Below, piece by piece: positions 8,225 to 16,900 of a stretch of 40,981 nt of DNA (its first letter is position 1; each line of letters begins with the position of its first letter). Source of the DNA: Pseudomonadota bacterium (lineage in GTDB: Bacteria; Desulfobacterota; Syntrophobacteria; Syntrophobacterales; Syntrophobacteraceae). The translations under genes were made by a program, and so were the position numbers. The DNA lies in contig JAEZHY010000019.1 in assembly GCA_023416335.1 (NCBI GenBank), forward strand, positions 1 through 40,981, read 5' to 3'. The notes beneath the pieces were generated by a model, which saw nothing but the letters and a program-made list of their open reading frames with translations, made no database searches and was not told the DNA's origin.

Positions 8225-9889
8225 ATGTTCATCGAGACAATCTATAAAGGCCGGTTCGATTCGGACCTCTTCCGTATTTCCAGTCCCCCCCCTGACCGAA
8301 ACAAGGTGAATCGCATTCTTGAATCGTACCGCAGCATTTTGAAAGACTACTCTCCGGAAACGCTCGAATCGGCGGGCCGCCTGCCGGCGGAATTACTCGG
8401 AAAAATGAGTGCCGCCGGATTTTTCGGCCTGAGTATCGGCAGCGAGTACGAAGGGCAGGGACTCAGCCTGCGTGAATACCTGGAGGTTGTGGAGGGGATG
8501 GTCAAGCTCGACATCTCCATCGCCATCACATTTCTGGCTCACCTCTCCATCGGAGTAAAAGCGATTCAACTCTTCGGGACGGAGGAACAGAAACGTCGAT
8601 ACCTCAAACCTGCCGCTACCGGGGAAATGATATTCGCTTACGCTCTAACCGAACCGCGCATCGGTTCGGATGCGCAGCATATCGAAACAACGGCCGTTTT
8701 GAACGAGGAGGGCACGCACTACATTCTCAACGGCAGGAAGGCCTATATCACCAACGCCAACTACGCCGGAGGCCTCACTGTTTTTGCGCGGCTTGACCCG
8801 GCTCGGCCCGGATTCAACGGTGCATTCATCGTCGAAACCGGCTGGGAAGGCGTCAACGTCGGGCAGGAAATGCCGAAGATGGGGCTGAAGGCGAGTTCAA
8901 CCGCGGCAATCCAGTTCAGAAACGTCCGCATCCCGGTGGAAAACCTGATCGGAAAGCCCGGTGACGGCTTCAAGATAGCCATGTCTGTCTTGAACTACGG
9001 CCGTCTCGGACTCGGAGGAGCATCCGCCGCTCTCATGGAACTCTCCTGCCGGGATATGCTCAAGAGGGCTTCCTCGCGAATACAGTTCGGGGTTCCGATA
9101 AAGAATTTCCAGCTTGTACGGGAAAAAATCGTCCGGGCAGGAGTGAACGCGGCCGTCTGTTCCGCAATGAACCGTTTCATTGCCGGAATGCTCGACAACG
9201 ATCCTCACTTCAGTGCGGCAATAGAGACGTCTCACTGTAAGCTTTTCGGAACCACCCGCGCCTGGGATGCCGCTTATGATGCTCTTCAGGTTGCCGGAGG
9301 CTCGGGGTACCTTGCAACTCATCCCTTCGAGAAAAGAATGCGGGATTTCCGGGTTGCAACTGTATTCGAAGGTACTACCGAGATCCATTCGATCTATCCT
9401 GCGCTTTTCGGCATGCGGCAGATCGGAAAAGAACTGTCGCAATCGGGGAAATCCTTCACAGGGCTCCTGTGTCAAGCGGTGAAACAGGCTGTGAAGCCCG
9501 CGAACTGGCCGGTCACTTTTGAAAACCGGATCATGAGGTCGGCCACGAACGAGGCCAGGCGAAATGCGCGACTGGTGCGCCTGCTCCTGAATGCCGCCGT
9601 TCTGCTTTATGGGAGAACGGTCATGCGGGGAGAAATAGGGGACCGGGAGTTCCTGTTCCGAAGGATAACCACGCTCAGCCTGTACATGTTCGGAATACTG
9701 GCCCTGCTTGCAAAGATGCGGGAAGACGAGGCAGCGGGAAAGCTCAGCCGGGACGACCTGCACGTACTGGAATATTTCGTCCGGGAAGCCCGGGCGGCTC
9801 GCAGGCAGAACAGGCACTTTTTCGATTCAAAGAAGGAAAGACTCGATGCGGTTGTCTTTCGTGATTTGGACGATGCCGTGGGGGAATGA
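8225..9889 (+). CDS. Acyl-CoA dehydrogenase, long (VLCAD/ACAD9-like)
   Basis: This FAD flavoenzyme should oxidise acyl-CoA to trans-2-enoyl-CoA and pass electrons to ETF. Of its 554 residues, ~30-400 form the classical fold: N-terminal helical domain, the FAD-contact stretch FAYALTEPRIGSDAQHIET (~138-156), and the middle beta domain. The C-terminal helical domain includes QVAGGSGY and VATVFEGTTEIHSI, whose Glu in FEGT aligns with the catalytic base of medium-chain enzymes. A further ~150 residues after 410 form an extra helical region, as in very-long-chain and ACAD9-type enzymes that associate with membranes. GAGAGGA precedes ATG 8225. It follows the J-domain gene by 12 bases and is probably cotranscribed, a pairing with no obvious functional link. 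Chain-length preference is not predicted. Confidence 0.9.
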   Translation: MFIETIYKGRFDSDLFRISSPPPDRNKVNRILESYRSILKDYSPETLESAGRLPAELLGKMSAAGFFGLSIGSEYEGQGLSLREYLEVVEGMVKLDISIAITFLAHLSIGVKAIQLFGTEEQKRRYLKPAATGEMIFAYALTEPRIGSDAQHIETTAVLNEEGTHYILNGRKAYITNANYAGGLTVFARLDPARPGFNGAFIVETGWEGVNVGQEMPKMGLKASSTAAIQFRNVRIPVENLIGKPGDGFKIAMSVLNYGRLGLGGASAALMELSCRDMLKRASSRIQFGVPIKNFQLVREKIVRAGVNAAVCSAMNRFIAGMLDNDPHFSAAIETSHCKLFGTTRAWDAAYDALQVAGGSGYLATHPFEKRMRDFRVATVFEGTTEIHSIYPALFGMRQIGKELSQSGKSFTGLLCQAVKQAVKPANWPVTFENRIMRSATNEARRNARLVRLLLNAAVLLYGRTVMRGEIGDREFLFRRITTLSLYMFGILALLAKMREDEAAGKLSRDDLHVLEYFVREARAARRQNRHFFDSKKERLDAVVFRDLDDAVGE

Positions 9890-9993
9890 GGTGAGCAGTG
9901 GGTTCGGTGTGGGCAGGCTTACAGAGGCTGGATCTCTCGCCGCATCCCGGATGCGTTTTGAACGAGAATATAAACTTCCATTTCCGTTTAGTC

Positions 9994-10041
9994 GAAGCAC
10001 GGTTTCCCGACCGCACCGGCAAGGTCGGGAAACCGCGCTTC
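9994..10041. repeat. 18-bp inverted repeat between convergent genes
   Basis: GAAGC-A-CGGTTTCCCGACC (9994-10012) faces its reverse complement at 10023-10041 across a 10-base loop, with a single A/C mismatch. It lies in the 221-base spacer between the convergent acyl-CoA dehydrogenase and ChaN-like genes. It is well placed to end transcription from both sides, but no T-run follows on either strand, so a factor-independent terminator is not proven. Confidence 0.5.
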
Positions 10042-10110
10042 AACGTCTTTGATGAAGTTTCAAAATAGGCTATCCCCCGGCACAAGCATCAGAATCACCT
10101 GAAACCACTA

Positions 10111-11334
10111 TCACCGCCCAATCGTCACCTCGACCGTCACACGCTTTTTCCCCCGTTGAACCACGACCTCATAGTCCGGCCCGCCTTCGGCGAGGATACG
10201 CTGGATTTCTTCTGCGCCGGCGACCGGTCTGTCGTCTATCGACACGATCACGTCTCCCTTGAGGATGCCTGCTTTGGCCGCCGGCATTTCGGGCATGATT
10301 CCAAGTATTTCGGCACCCTTCCCCGAGGCGGCGGGCTGCACGGTAACGCCGAGCCGCGGTCTGCGGACCGGCTCGGATTTATCTGTAAGCATCACGTATT
10401 CCGCCAGGTCGGGGTCAAGAGTGCTGAAAGGGTAGTTGATGGGCACAGGGGCGACGGTCTTGTATTCGGCAGGTACCCGCATGGCGGTCAGGTAAGGCAC
10501 TCCCAGTTGTTCGCTGATGTGTCCTTTCCCGAGAATCACCACGATCCTGCATTGCCCGCCCGTCTGGTTCAGACGGTCTGCGATGGTTTCCGCCATCGTC
10601 TCCTCCCAGCCGAGTTGAGCGGCAAAAAAGGATTCGAAATCCTTTATTTCATGCTTCCCGTGCGCATTATACTCTTCAAGGATTCGAGCCCTGTTTTTCG
10701 GATCGTCCAGGTGAAAATCACGGGCGACCTGTGCCCGTTCCTCCGGGGTAAGTGAAGCGAGCCCCTCATGAGCGATTTTGCGAATCACATTCTGGGGAGC
10801 ATTCAGCCCAAGAATCCGTATATGGTTTTCCCGGGCAAAATCAATCAGAGGGCGATAGAGTCGGTAAGGAAATCCCCAGACCTGATCCCAATGTACTTCC
10901 TTGAGAAACTGTTCCTCAGTCATTTCTCCGCCGACATAACGGTCCAGCACCGGCTGTGCTGTTCTGGGGAACATCTCCATACCCATTTCGATGCACCCGC
11001 CACCGGTTGCGAGCCTCCTCAATATGGAAAGCTGCGCTCCATGGTCCTCCGGGCTGGTGTGGATCTCACCGATGTAGACGACGGATGCGCGCGAAAGCCT
11101 GCCCATCATGTCTTCGAATGTGATCACATCGCCGGAGGATGTATCGACCACGTCTCCAATTTCCAACGTCACCGGACCGGAGGGTGCCCCGGCCACATGC
11201 AGAGCTTGCCCGACCGCGGCACAGCCGGCAGTAGATCCAATTGAGATGCAAGCCAGGAAGACAGCTGCGAGCCGGATAGATCGCATTCTTCCTGTTTGAC
11301 GCTTTTCGAATAACCCGCGAGATGCAGAAAACAT
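10111..11334 (-). CDS. ChaN-family lipoprotein fused to a PDZ domain
   Basis: The 407-residue protein begins with a basic n-region, a hydrophobic core and the lipobox STAGC (Cys38), so it should be a lipid-anchored periplasmic or outer-membrane protein. Residues ~80-300 match the ChaN/Tiki-like fold: YIGEIHTSPEDH, GCIEMGMEMFPR, and VVILGKGHISEQLGVPYLT. ChaN proteins bind haem and have been linked to iron uptake; Tiki relatives are metalloproteases, so either chemistry is possible. Residues ~325-405 form a PDZ domain (RPRLGVTVQP, then AAKAGILKGDVIVSID). The start at 11334 has AAGGA 7 bases upstream. An internal ATG at 11286 would give a shorter signal but its ribosome site is too close. Confidence 0.82.
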   Translation of the reverse strand: MFSASRGLFEKRQTGRMRSIRLAAVFLACISIGSTAGCAAVGQALHVAGAPSGPVTLEIGDVVDTSSGDVITFEDMMGRLSRASVVYIGEIHTSPEDHGAQLSILRRLATGGGCIEMGMEMFPRTAQPVLDRYVGGEMTEEQFLKEVHWDQVWGFPYRLYRPLIDFARENHIRILGLNAPQNVIRKIAHEGLASLTPEERAQVARDFHLDDPKNRARILEEYNAHGKHEIKDFESFFAAQLGWEETMAETIADRLNQTGGQCRIVVILGKGHISEQLGVPYLTAMRVPAEYKTVAPVPINYPFSTLDPDLAEYVMLTDKSEPVRRPRLGVTVQPAASGKGAEILGIMPEMPAAKAGILKGDVIVSIDDRPVAGAEEIQRILAEGGPDYEVVVQRGKKRVTVEVTIGR

Positions 11335-11881
11335 TTATCGGTCCTTATGATTGGAATCGGCTCAGGCGCATGTACCCTCCTCTTGTCCCCACGGGAACAT
11401 TTTAATGAGGTTTGTTGCGAATGCCATGCCGACGATAAATATGACAATAATTTTTTCGGTTTTCCGAGTAGGCCGGGAAAGAGGGGTTGTCAACAATCAT
11501 CCCGGTTCGAATCGGGTGGCCGTTCCTTTTGGCCGGCAAGTATCCATACCGATTCGGGAAAAGGAAAATCTCTCCCCATCAGATATTTTTGCTTTTTGAA
11601 GCCCCCATTCCAATCCAAATCCAGGTTACCGAAACAGTGGCAACCTTTCCGCATTAGGAATGCAATAAGCAGAGTAATAGTCTCCAGGTAAGAATTGGTA
11701 TGCAACTTGCTCAACCCACGGTTTCGCACTGTGACGCGTGATTTCCGATGTCTTCGAAGCAGATAAAAAGCAACCGGCGCCAAATGGAACCGTCCGGAAA
11801 AACATCGAAAAAGCGTACGCAACGGATTGATTCGGGTTCTTGGCAGTATGCCATATTTTTGACCGACTGTTGGGGAACATA
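11335..11881. other. Non-coding spacer between divergent genes
   Basis: About 550 bases separate the ChaN-like gene from the large kinase. Small frames on both strands show no recognisable protein. CCCGGTTCGAATCGGG near 11501 looks like a tRNA T-arm, but no acceptor stem, anticodon arm or D-arm accompanies it. A sigma-54-like motif at 11695-11711 faces the kinase gene and is listed separately. Confidence 0.5.
11695..11711 (+). promoter_or_regulatory. Candidate sigma-54 promoter of the signalling operon
   Basis: TTGGTATGCAACTTGCT fits the sigma-54 layout: GG and GC separated by exactly 10 bases, TTGC-T at -12 and TTGG at -24; the C residues at two -24 positions are T. Initiation would fall near 11722, giving a ~160-base leader before GTG 11882. 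No activator site was identified. Confidence 0.45.
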
Positions 11882-14800
11882 GTGAGTTCCCCGGAAATGG
11901 GCAAAATGGTCGAAGCGGGAAGAAAAAAGCTGGAGCGATTGCTGGGCCGCCTTGTTCAGGTAAAGCCCTGCGCGAGGTCGTTTGGTGCGTCTGTTCTACT
12001 CAAGACAGCCTTGATCGCGGCGGGACACTTCCTCCTTGGATGGATGGCATTGCTGCTTCCCTCTCAGGGATATGCTCTTGCCGTCTGGCCGCCGGCCGGT
12101 CTTGCTCTTGCGGCGGGAATGCTCTGGGGACGCACCGCCTGGCCGGGGATTTTTATCGGAGCCTTTGCCGTAAACCTCTGGTTCTTCCAGTCCGCGGCTG
12201 CCTCTCCGCAGGCTCTGGTGTTCTCGTCGGCGATTTACGCCTTGGGGGTCTGTTTTCAGGCGGGGCTGGGATTATTCCTGGTCCGTCGTTTCGTTGGAAA
12301 ATCGTTCACTCTCGATAATGACCGGGAAGTGATTGCATTCCTGCTTCTATGTTGTCCATTGAGCTGCCTCGTCAACCCGACGGTTGGGGTGTTGAACCTG
12401 AGCCTGGCCGGGATGATTGCGAGGCAGGATCTCTGGTTCAACTGGTTAACCTGGTGGATTGGCGACATGCTCGGGGTGCAGGTGATCGCCCCTGTCATAC
12501 TGAGCCTTGCGGCCGGAAAGGGCGGGATCTGGAGGTCTAGAAGAGCCACGGTTGCCTTGCCCCTGTGCTGTATTTTCTCATTGATGATATGCGTCTACGT
12601 GTTCGTCAGCGTCAAAGAAGCCGAAAACAGCAGGGCCGAATTCAGACGCCATGTCGAAGTCATGGCCGGTTGTGTGAAACATGAATGGGAGTTTTACGTC
12701 GACGCGCTCTACTCTACCGCAGGATTTTTTGCAGCGGACGAAGAGGTTAAGCGTGGGGAATTCGGAGCTTTCGTCGGGTACTTTCTGTCTCGTCATCGTG
12801 GGATTCAGGCATTGGCGTGGGTACCCCGGATCACGGAAGCCGAGAGGACGAATTATGAGGAAGCGGCCGGGAAAGACGGCTGTCCAGGCTTCAAGATAAC
12901 CGGGCTGACGGAGCAGGGGCTGATTGCGGAAAGGCCGCACAGGCCGGAATACTTCCCACTGTATTATGTAGAACCGCGGGAAGGGAACGGGAGGATCCTC
13001 GGTTTCGATCTTTCTTCCGAAACAGAGCGTGCGAAGGCCCTGGAGAAGGCCGCCGGGACCGCCGCTCCGGTTGCAACCGGCCGGATCAGGCTCATGTACG
13101 ACGAGGAGGGCGAAAACGGTTGCCTCCTGTTGCTGCCGCTTTACGATGATCAGTCGTCCGCCTCCGGGGCCGGCGAGTCCCGAATTCTCAGAGGATTCGC
13201 CATGGGTGCTTTTCGTTTTCGCGATGCCATGCAGGCTGCGCTTGCGGGAATTTCCAGACAAGACGTCTATATAACTCTCAATGACGTCAGCGGTGGAGCG
13301 GATGAATGGCAGCCCCTTTACTCTTCAGGTCCCGTCGCTTCTGCCGAGCGCACCGGAGCCGAACTCGTTCCCTGGTTTTCCGAGCCCATCGAAATAGGTG
13401 GACGAAGCTGGAGGCTCGATATCACTCCTTCCACCGAGTATCTCGCAGCTCACCGGTCTCTCAAAGGATGGAGCGTATTGGTCGGCGGACTTCTGTTCAC
13501 GATGATGGCGAGTTCCTTTTTTCTTGTAATTACGGGGCGGACTGCGCGAATCGAAGGACTTGTGAGGAAGAGAACCGCGGCACTCAAAAACGAGATTGGC
13601 GAGAGGGTGCTTGCCGAGCAGGAACTATCGAAGCAGACGACCCTGCTTTTGGGACTCCTTGATTCCATTCCGGACATCATCTCTTTCAAAGACGTCGACG
13701 GTCTTTACCTGGGCTGCAATCCGGCATTTACAGCTCTTAAGGGGATGCCTCGGGAGGAGATCATCGGCAGGACGGACTATGATCTGTTCCCCGGCGAAGA
13801 AGCCGATTCCTACCGGCGAAACGACCGGATTGCGATGGACACGGGAGTGGCCCATCATAACGAAGAGCAACTCGATTATCCTGATGGCAGATGGAGGCTG
13901 GTTGACACGATAAAGGCCCCTCTGCGCAACCAGTCCGGTGAGACTATCGGCGTGCTCGGAGTAAGCCGGGATATTACAGAACGGAAAAGGCTCGAGGAAC
14001 TCCTGTTCGCTCGTGTGCGCCTGGCCGATTTTGCAGGCGGCCACACGGTCGACGAACTCCTTCATCATGCGGCGGAGCAAGCGGCGAGGCTCACCCAGAG
14101 CCGAACAGCTTTCTTTCACATCGTGCAGAAATGCCAAAATACCGCTCTCATGCAAGTCCTGTCCGGTACTTCCCCGGTATGTGAGATATCCGACCGCCTG
14201 AAACAGTGTTCAGGAACCTGCATAGACGACTGCCTGCGGCAAAAATGCCCTGTTATCCGAAATGACCATTCCTGCCGATGCAAGTTGACAGCCGTTCGAG
14301 AGGATGGAGTCACGCGCGAGATGGTGGTACCGGTGTCCCGCGACGACGAAGTAGCTGCCGTACTCGGGGTCGGCAATAAACCTGAAGACTACGGTCAACG
14401 CGATGTGGAAGTGGTCTCTCAGCTTGCCGATCTCACCTGGGACCTGGTCCTGGGTAAACAGGCCGAAGAGAATCTGCGGCTGGCAAAGGAAGAGTGGGAG
14501 CGCACTTTCGACGCAATGCCCGACCTGATCACAATACTTGATACGGAATTCCGCATAGTGCGCGCGAACAGGCAGATGGCCCACAGGGCAGGATTAACGC
14601 CGGAGCAGTGTGTGGGACGCTTCTGCTACGAGGTCATGCATGGGACCGACGGTCCTCCTGAATTTTGCCCGCATAAGAGGCTACTTGGCGAAGGTGAGTT
14701 TCAGTCCGTTGAAGTATATGAGCCGACGCTGAACGCGAGTTTCAGCATTACGACCACTCCCTTGCATGATGCCGAAGGCAAAGTGGCGGGGAGTATCCAT

Positions 14801-16900
14801 GTGGCACGGGACATTTCCGACCGCAAGCGAAACGAAGAGGCTTTGGAACGCTCCCGGACCGATCTCCAGGAAACGAACGAGCAACTGGAAACGGCTATAG
14901 AGCGGGCGAATGAAATGGCTGTGAAGGCAGAGCTGGCCAATGTCGCCAAGTCGGAGTTCCTGGCCAACATGAGCCATGAGATTCGCACGCCTATGAACGG
15001 AGTCATCGGCATGGCTGAGATACTGCTGGAAAGCGGACTGGAGCCGGAGCAGCGCAGATATGCCGAATTGGTGATGTCGAGCGCCGAGAGCCTGCTGATC
15101 ATTATCGACGATATTCTGGACCTCTCGAAGATAGAAGCCCGCAGACTCGAACTGGAAACACTTGAATTCGATCTTGGGGTTCTCCTTGAAGAAACCGTGG
15201 AGATGCTCTCAATTCGGTCCACAGAGAAGGGCTTGGACCTCGTCTGCCTGGTAGAGCCGGATGTCCCGTTGCTTCTGCTTGGAGACCAGGGGCGGTTGCG
15301 GCAGATAATTATCAATCTCGCGGGGAACGCCATCAAGTTTACCGAACGCGGCGAAATACTGATCCATGTGGAACTGATGAGTGGAGACAGTCGGGAAGCT
15401 CTGCTGCGCATTTCGGTTACCGATACTGGGATCGGAATCCCACCCGACCGGCTGAACGGTCTTTTCACTCCTTTTGCACAGCTTGATAGTTCTACCACGC
15501 GTAAATTCGGGGGGACCGGGCTGGGGCTTGCCATTTCCAGACAGCTCTCCGAGATGATGGGGGGGACGATAGGGGGCGAGAGCAGGGAGGGAAGGGGTTC
15601 TACATTCTGGTTCACCGTCGTTTTGAAAAGACAGGAGGGAAAACCGGATGTTCTCGAACGCGTTGCCGGGCTGAAGGGCACCAGGGTGCTCGTCGTGGAC
15701 GAGAGTCGTCTGAACAGGCGAAAGATAACCGGGCTTCTGAAAAACTGGGGATGTCGTTTCCATGAAGCCGCGCAAGCAGGCACGGTGCTCGAAATACTCC
15801 GGAATGCAGTCGCAATGGGCGACCCGTTCCAGATTGCCATCATCGATCTTTCCATTTCAAACGGCAGCGGGGCGGAACTGTGCAGGGATATCTCAGCTGC
15901 TGCTGAATTGGAAAAGATATGTCTGATTTCCATGTCTTCGCTTGGAAAGGGTGAGCATCGGAACGAATCCCGGCAAAGCTTTGCAGCAAAGCTGGAGAAG
16001 CCGGTCCGTCGAAAGCGGCTTTTTGAGTGCCTGCTTTCATGCCTGCATCCGGAATCGCCGGCTCAGGAAAAGAAAATAGAGGAGGGAGCGGATTCCCACG
16101 GTTTGAAGGTACCCCGGTCTGCGCGAATCCTGCTCGCTGAGGATAACGAAATCAATCGGCAGGTCGCTCAGAATTTCCTAAAGAAATACGGTTTCCAGGC
16201 CGATTTCGTCAGCACCGGTCGACAAGCGGTGAAAGCACTGGAACACACTTTCTACAACCTTGTCCTCATGGATTGCCAGATGCCCGAGATGGACGGCTAC
16301 GAAGCAACGGCAATCATTCGTGATCCCCAGTCACAGGTTCTCAATCACCAAGTCCCGATCGTGGCCCTTACAGCTCACTCGATGGATACCGACAGGGAAA
16401 AGTGTCTCACAGCCGGGATGAACGACTATCTCTCTAAACCGTTGCGGTTTGAGACATTCGGGGCAATGGTCGAACGCTGGATTTCCGGTCGGGTTGCGGA
16501 ACCCGGAGCCGAACCGGAACACGATAAAACTGATGAGAAAAAGGCGCCGATCTTCGATGAAGCCGATCTTTTACTGCGCCTGATGGGGGACAGTGAACTT
16601 GCACGGATCCTGATCGACGGCTTTCTCGGTGACGCAGGAAACCAGATTGTGTCCCTGAAAGAGTGCCTGAGTGCCGGTGATCTCCTTTCCACACGAAGGT
16701 TTGCTCACACATTAAAGGGTGCCGCCGCCAACATTGGAGCACCCCGCTTCAGGGCAGTTGCCTCCGAAATGGAAAAGGCGGCCGAGGCGGGCGATGCGGA
16801 GAGAGTGGGAGGCTTGCTCCCGGAGTTGGAAGAACAATTTGTACGTCTTGTGGAAGTGCTCGGGAATTATACCGGATCATCCGGAGAAGCCGAATTATGA
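11882..16900 (+). CDS. Giant hybrid sensor histidine kinase (MASE1-CHASE-PAS-GAF-PAS-HK-REC-REC-HPt)
   Basis: The ~1672-residue protein has these modules. A multi-helix MASE1-like membrane sensor spans ~39-246 (AVWPPAGLALAAGMLWG). A periplasmic CHASE-like domain spans ~253-460, and a last membrane helix ~529-553. PAS is at ~580-703, a cysteine-rich GAF at ~703-860 and a second PAS at ~870-983. HisKA has His1032 in MSHEIRTPMNG, and HATPase_c spans ~1130-1252 with N box and GGTGLGLAIS. REC1 is at ~1266-1387, with D-E instead of D-D in its acidic pair but its acceptor Asp and Lys kept. REC2 is canonical (Asp1464 in LMDCQMPEMDG), and an HPt module has His1609 in AHTLKGAAANIG. All phosphotransfer residues are therefore present. 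GTG 11882 has GGGGAA upstream; TTG 11840 or ATG 11897 are alternatives. Its stop overlaps the next start by 4 bases, making the receiver-phosphatase the likely recipient of its phosphoryl group. Confidence 0.88.
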   Translation: MSSPEMGKMVEAGRKKLERLLGRLVQVKPCARSFGASVLLKTALIAAGHFLLGWMALLLPSQGYALAVWPPAGLALAAGMLWGRTAWPGIFIGAFAVNLWFFQSAAASPQALVFSSAIYALGVCFQAGLGLFLVRRFVGKSFTLDNDREVIAFLLLCCPLSCLVNPTVGVLNLSLAGMIARQDLWFNWLTWWIGDMLGVQVIAPVILSLAAGKGGIWRSRRATVALPLCCIFSLMICVYVFVSVKEAENSRAEFRRHVEVMAGCVKHEWEFYVDALYSTAGFFAADEEVKRGEFGAFVGYFLSRHRGIQALAWVPRITEAERTNYEEAAGKDGCPGFKITGLTEQGLIAERPHRPEYFPLYYVEPREGNGRILGFDLSSETERAKALEKAAGTAAPVATGRIRLMYDEEGENGCLLLLPLYDDQSSASGAGESRILRGFAMGAFRFRDAMQAALAGISRQDVYITLNDVSGGADEWQPLYSSGPVASAERTGAELVPWFSEPIEIGGRSWRLDITPSTEYLAAHRSLKGWSVLVGGLLFTMMASSFFLVITGRTARIEGLVRKRTAALKNEIGERVLAEQELSKQTTLLLGLLDSIPDIISFKDVDGLYLGCNPAFTALKGMPREEIIGRTDYDLFPGEEADSYRRNDRIAMDTGVAHHNEEQLDYPDGRWRLVDTIKAPLRNQSGETIGVLGVSRDITERKRLEELLFARVRLADFAGGHTVDELLHHAAEQAARLTQSRTAFFHIVQKCQNTALMQVLSGTSPVCEISDRLKQCSGTCIDDCLRQKCPVIRNDHSCRCKLTAVREDGVTREMVVPVSRDDEVAAVLGVGNKPEDYGQRDVEVVSQLADLTWDLVLGKQAEENLRLAKEEWERTFDAMPDLITILDTEFRIVRANRQMAHRAGLTPEQCVGRFCYEVMHGTDGPPEFCPHKRLLGEGEFQSVEVYEPTLNASFSITTTPLHDAEGKVAGSIHVARDISDRKRNEEALERSRTDLQETNEQLETAIERANEMAVKAELANVAKSEFLANMSHEIRTPMNGVIGMAEILLESGLEPEQRRYAELVMSSAESLLIIIDDILDLSKIEARRLELETLEFDLGVLLEETVEMLSIRSTEKGLDLVCLVEPDVPLLLLGDQGRLRQIIINLAGNAIKFTERGEILIHVELMSGDSREALLRISVTDTGIGIPPDRLNGLFTPFAQLDSSTTRKFGGTGLGLAISRQLSEMMGGTIGGESREGRGSTFWFTVVLKRQEGKPDVLERVAGLKGTRVLVVDESRLNRRKITGLLKNWGCRFHEAAQAGTVLEILRNAVAMGDPFQIAIIDLSISNGSGAELCRDISAAAELEKICLISMSSLGKGEHRNESRQSFAAKLEKPVRRKRLFECLLSCLHPESPAQEKKIEEGADSHGLKVPRSARILLAEDNEINRQVAQNFLKKYGFQADFVSTGRQAVKALEHTFYNLVLMDCQMPEMDGYEATAIIRDPQSQVLNHQVPIVALTAHSMDTDREKCLTAGMNDYLSKPLRFETFGAMVERWISGRVAEPGAEPEHDKTDEKKAPIFDEADLLLRLMGDSELARILIDGFLGDAGNQIVSLKECLSAGDLLSTRRFAHTLKGAAANIGAPRFRAVASEMEKAAEAGDAERVGGLLPELEEQFVRLVEVLGNYTGSSGEAEL

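Noticed and set aside
11495..11520. tRNA T-arm-like sequence CCCGGTTCGAATCGGG
   Set aside because: No matching acceptor stem, D-arm or anticodon arm could be built around it; at most a decayed fragment.
14701..15933. 410-codon minus-strand open frame opposite the giant kinase
   Set aside because: Ser/Arg-rich shadow of the HisKA/HATPase region; no start site or recognisable fold.
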